Source of the DNA: an uncultured Polymorphobacter sp.
Lineage (GTDB): Bacteria; Pseudomonadota; Alphaproteobacteria; Sphingomonadales; Sphingomonadaceae
Direction: 5' to 3'
DNA: 7,897 nt
Assembly (NCBI GenBank): GCA_937894055.1
Contig: CALDHQ010000173.1
Location: forward strand, 1-7,897
The translations under genes and the position numbers were made by a program. Below the pieces are notes generated by a model. It was not told where the DNA came from and did no database searches. It worked only from the letters and a program-made list of their open reading frames with translations. Positions 5,681 through 7,897 of this stretch are shown here, one piece after another. Positions within the stretch are counted from its first letter, which is position 1. Each line of letters starts with the position of its first letter.

Positions 5681-7810
5681 ATGACTGACGACGCAATCGA
5701 AATCATGGACCAGCCGGCCCCGCGGGGTCGCCGTATCATCCTGTTCCTCGCGCTGTTGTGGGTGGTCGTTGCCGGCGTGCTGGCGACGTTGGCCGTGCGT
5801 GCCGGATTCCGGATTGCGCCCGACGATCTCGTCGGCATGGCCACGCTTGCGGCAGGCTTCGCCGCACCGCTCGCCGCGCTTGTGCTGGTCGCATTGGTCG
5901 GCGCCCGCAACGATGACGATGCGACGCTGCTCGCGTTGCGGACGCGCAACGCCTCCGAAGCCGCAGCCGCAATCCGCCGCAACCTCCACGAAATTGATTC
6001 GATGCTCGGCGCCGTGGCGGTTCGCCTCGAAGGCGTGCGCGCCACCGTTTCGGAAGACGGCATCGGGCTGACCGATGGCGCTGGCCGCCTGGCCGTCGCC
6101 GCCGATGCGCTGCTCGTCGCCAGCAAGGCCGCTGACAGCGCCGGCACGACGCTGCACGGCCGCTTGCCCGAAGCGCAGGCCCATGTTGAAAAGATTGCCG
6201 GCCTGCTCGAAAGCACGGCGGCCGAGTCGACGCGGCAGCTTGGCGAAATCGAAACCCAGTTGGCAGGTATCTGGACCCGCAACGACGAAGCGCAGGTGCA
6301 GGTCGACCGGATCGCCGCGCGCATGACCGAGGTGTTCGAATCGCTCGAAGCGCTGAGCACGCGCGCCTCGACCGCCGTTGGCGAACGCGTCGGGCTGCTC
6401 GAAACCAGCGTCGCGCAAGTCTATGACCGCACCACCAGCGCGCTCGATGCGACGCGCGACGGTGTGCATGCCCAGACCAACGCGCTGCTCGCTGCCGTCG
6501 ACCAGGCGCGCGTCGCGCTCGACCATATCGGCGGCGAAGCCGCACGCGCGATTGCCAAGCGTCTCGACAAATTGCTCGGCGCCGCCGAAGCGCTCGGCAC
6601 CATGCTCGGCGAACAGGACGTCCGCAGCCGCGCGCTTGTCGATACCATCGAACGCAGCTTCGTCATGCTCGACGGCAAGCTCCAGCACAGCAGTTCGATG
6701 GGCAGCACGACGCTCGACCAGCTCGGTGAACGCGTCGCGCGTTTCCGCGATGACGTCGATGCGATGGGCCCGCCGATCAGCGCCACCGAAAGCGCCATCC
6801 TCGCCGTCGAAAACGTCCTGACCCGGCTGCGCGAAGCGGGCGACGAAGCTGTGGTGACGCTGGCCACCCGCCTGCCCGCCACCAGCGATAGCATCGACGG
6901 CCTCGCCACCGATGTCACTGCGCTGCATGCCAAGGTCGAAGCACTCGCCGACCCGGTGGCACGTGGCAAGGACGTCATCGCCGACGCCGCTGCAGCGTTT
7001 GCCGCGCAGCAGCTCGCACTCGACGCCGCGACGCAGCAGTTCAGCGCGCAGCTCGGCAATGCCAAGGCCCAGCTCGAAGACATCGAAACGCAGACCCAGG
7101 GCTCGGCGCTGGCATCGGCCACCGCGCTGATCGAAGTGCTGGCACGCGTCCGCGAAGTCGCCGAAGCCAGCACCGGCTCAATGCGCGCCACAATTGAAGG
7201 CATTATTGCCGAGGCCGAAGCCGCGCTCGACTCGGCCGGCACCGCCAAGGTCGAAAGCGCCTTCGGGGCGCCCGTCCGCGCCAAGCTCGCCGAAATCGAA
7301 ATCGCGAGCACTGCAGCCGCCGCCGCCGCGCAAGCCGCCATCGAGCGACTGTCGGCGCGACTGCTTGGCCTGACCACCACCGTCGCCACCGTCGAAGCGC
7401 GCATCGATGAAGCCGATGTCAAATATGACGCACGCGCCGCCGCCGACCTGTCGGTGCGCGCCGGCGCCATCATCGACCAGCTCAACGCCGCGTCGATCGA
7501 CGTCACCAAGCGCCTCGCCATCGATGTCGGCGACGATGCCTGGGCCGCCTATCTCAAGGGCGACCGCAGTGTCTTCGCGCGCCGCGCGGTGCAGTTGCTC
7601 GACCGTGGCTCGGCGCGCGCCATCGCCCGCAATTACGCGCACGACCCCGAATTCCGCGACCTCGCCACCAACTATATCGCGACGTTCGAGGCGATGCTCC
7701 AGCGCGTCGTCAGCGACCGCGAGGGCAAGTCGCTGGCGGTGACATTGGTGTCATCGGATGTCGGCAAGCTGTATGTGGCGCTGACGCAGGCGGTTGATCG
7801 GGCGCGGTAA
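5681..7810 (+). CDS. Membrane-anchored long coiled-coil protein of unknown function
   Basis: This 709-residue protein has a short, partly acidic cytoplasmic start and two membrane helices at about 19-39 and 50-74. Residues 80-600 are Ala/Glu/Leu/Thr-rich and helical, with recurring A.LD, LE.I and ALIE/ALLA spacings typical of coiled coils. The C-terminal 100 residues form a separate, less repetitive domain with the blocks AWAAYLKGDRSVFARRAVQL (about 619-638), HDPEFRDLATNYI, FEAMLQRV and LVSSDVGKLYVALTQ. I recall this C-terminal pattern from uncharacterised sphingomonad proteins, but I know no function for it. AGAGG precedes the ATG by 4 nt. The gene lies 81 bp after the CDP-alcohol transferase on the same strand with no obvious terminator between them, so co-transcription is possible. 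With a helical hairpin in the membrane and a long cytoplasmic rod it could be a scaffold or envelope organiser. Chemoreceptor-like rods are the closest look-alike, but the signalling hairpin tip is not visible. Confidence 0.85.
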   Translation: MTDDAIEIMDQPAPRGRRIILFLALLWVVVAGVLATLAVRAGFRIAPDDLVGMATLAAGFAAPLAALVLVALVGARNDDDATLLALRTRNASEAAAAIRRNLHEIDSMLGAVAVRLEGVRATVSEDGIGLTDGAGRLAVAADALLVASKAADSAGTTLHGRLPEAQAHVEKIAGLLESTAAESTRQLGEIETQLAGIWTRNDEAQVQVDRIAARMTEVFESLEALSTRASTAVGERVGLLETSVAQVYDRTTSALDATRDGVHAQTNALLAAVDQARVALDHIGGEAARAIAKRLDKLLGAAEALGTMLGEQDVRSRALVDTIERSFVMLDGKLQHSSSMGSTTLDQLGERVARFRDDVDAMGPPISATESAILAVENVLTRLREAGDEAVVTLATRLPATSDSIDGLATDVTALHAKVEALADPVARGKDVIADAAAAFAAQQLALDAATQQFSAQLGNAKAQLEDIETQTQGSALASATALIEVLARVREVAEASTGSMRATIEGIIAEAEAALDSAGTAKVESAFGAPVRAKLAEIEIASTAAAAAAQAAIERLSARLLGLTTTVATVEARIDEADVKYDARAAADLSVRAGAIIDQLNAASIDVTKRLAIDVGDDAWAAYLKGDRSVFARRAVQLLDRGSARAIARNYAHDPEFRDLATNYIATFEAMLQRVVSDREGKSLAVTLVSSDVGKLYVALTQAVDRAR

Positions 7811-7818
7811 GGCGAAGA

Positions 7819-7855
7819 GCCTCCGGCGGGCAGGGCCTTGGCCCTGCACCCAATT
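7819..7855 (+). repeat. Intergenic hairpin repeat, copy 3 (REP-like)
   Basis: This has the same ends as copies 1 and 2 (GCCTCCGGCGGGCAGG...TGCACCCAATT), with inner stem GCAGGGCC-TT-GGCCCTGC. It begins 8 bp after the stop codon of the coiled-coil gene, the same placement as copy 2 after the cytidylyltransferase-like gene. No T-run follows, so a terminator role is less clear here. mRNA 3'-end protection or a passive mobile repeat are alternatives. Confidence 0.8.
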
Positions 7856-7897
7856 GCTGCCGGTGCTGCCAGAACCAACGTTGAATTTGGGTCGCAG

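Noticed and set aside
5612..6928. Long minus-strand frames opposite the coiled-coil gene (also 6421-7521)
   Set aside because: They mirror the repetitive Ala/Glu codons of the plus-strand coiled coil and give Arg- or Ser-rich low-complexity proteins.

Overview
The window is GC-rich DNA with tightly packed genes, GGGAG/AAGGG-type ribosome binding sites and short intergenic hairpin repeats. The gene content fits an alphaproteobacterium, most likely a sphingomonad: a bacterial Ino1 beside a CTP:inositol-phosphate cytidylyltransferase-like gene, a DUF3995-like fragment, and a membrane-anchored coiled-coil protein of a type I recall from Sphingomonadales. The taxonomic call is an inference from gene style, not from a marker gene.

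Positions 1-735 are a junction zone. Three unrelated gene pieces meet there and each is cut inside its recognisable domain: the C-terminal half of an enolase-superfamily (mandelate racemase/muconate lactonizing) enzyme, the start of a DUF3995-like membrane protein that runs into an unrelated acidic tail, and the N-terminal half of a quinone oxidoreductase-type MDR dehydrogenase on the minus strand. This is either a real rearrangement scar or a chimeric assembly.

Positions 1189-5599 hold a compact phosphoinositol locus. A minus-strand operon encodes, in transcription order, a CDP-alcohol phosphotransferase with a degenerate nucleotidyltransferase domain at its N-terminus, inositol-3-phosphate synthase (Ino1), and a stand-alone nucleotidyltransferase of the CTP:inositol-1-phosphate cytidylyltransferase type. 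The operon ends in a paired hairpin repeat and a T-run that looks like a terminator. A second CDP-alcohol phosphotransferase with a canonical motif is transcribed divergently from a 203-bp intergenic region. The inferred pathway is glucose-6-phosphate to inositol phosphate (Ino1), to CDP-inositol (cytidylyltransferase), to transfer of phosphoinositol onto an unknown, probably membrane-linked acceptor by one or both transferases. A phosphatidylinositol-type route from CDP-diacylglycerol remains possible for either transferase.

Positions 5681-7810 hold a 709-residue protein with two N-terminal membrane helices, a long Ala-rich coiled-coil region and a compact C-terminal domain. It follows the second transferase by 81 bp on the same strand. 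A third copy of the hairpin repeat (7819-7855) lies just after its stop codon. In the last 42 bases (7856-7897) I see nothing I can name.
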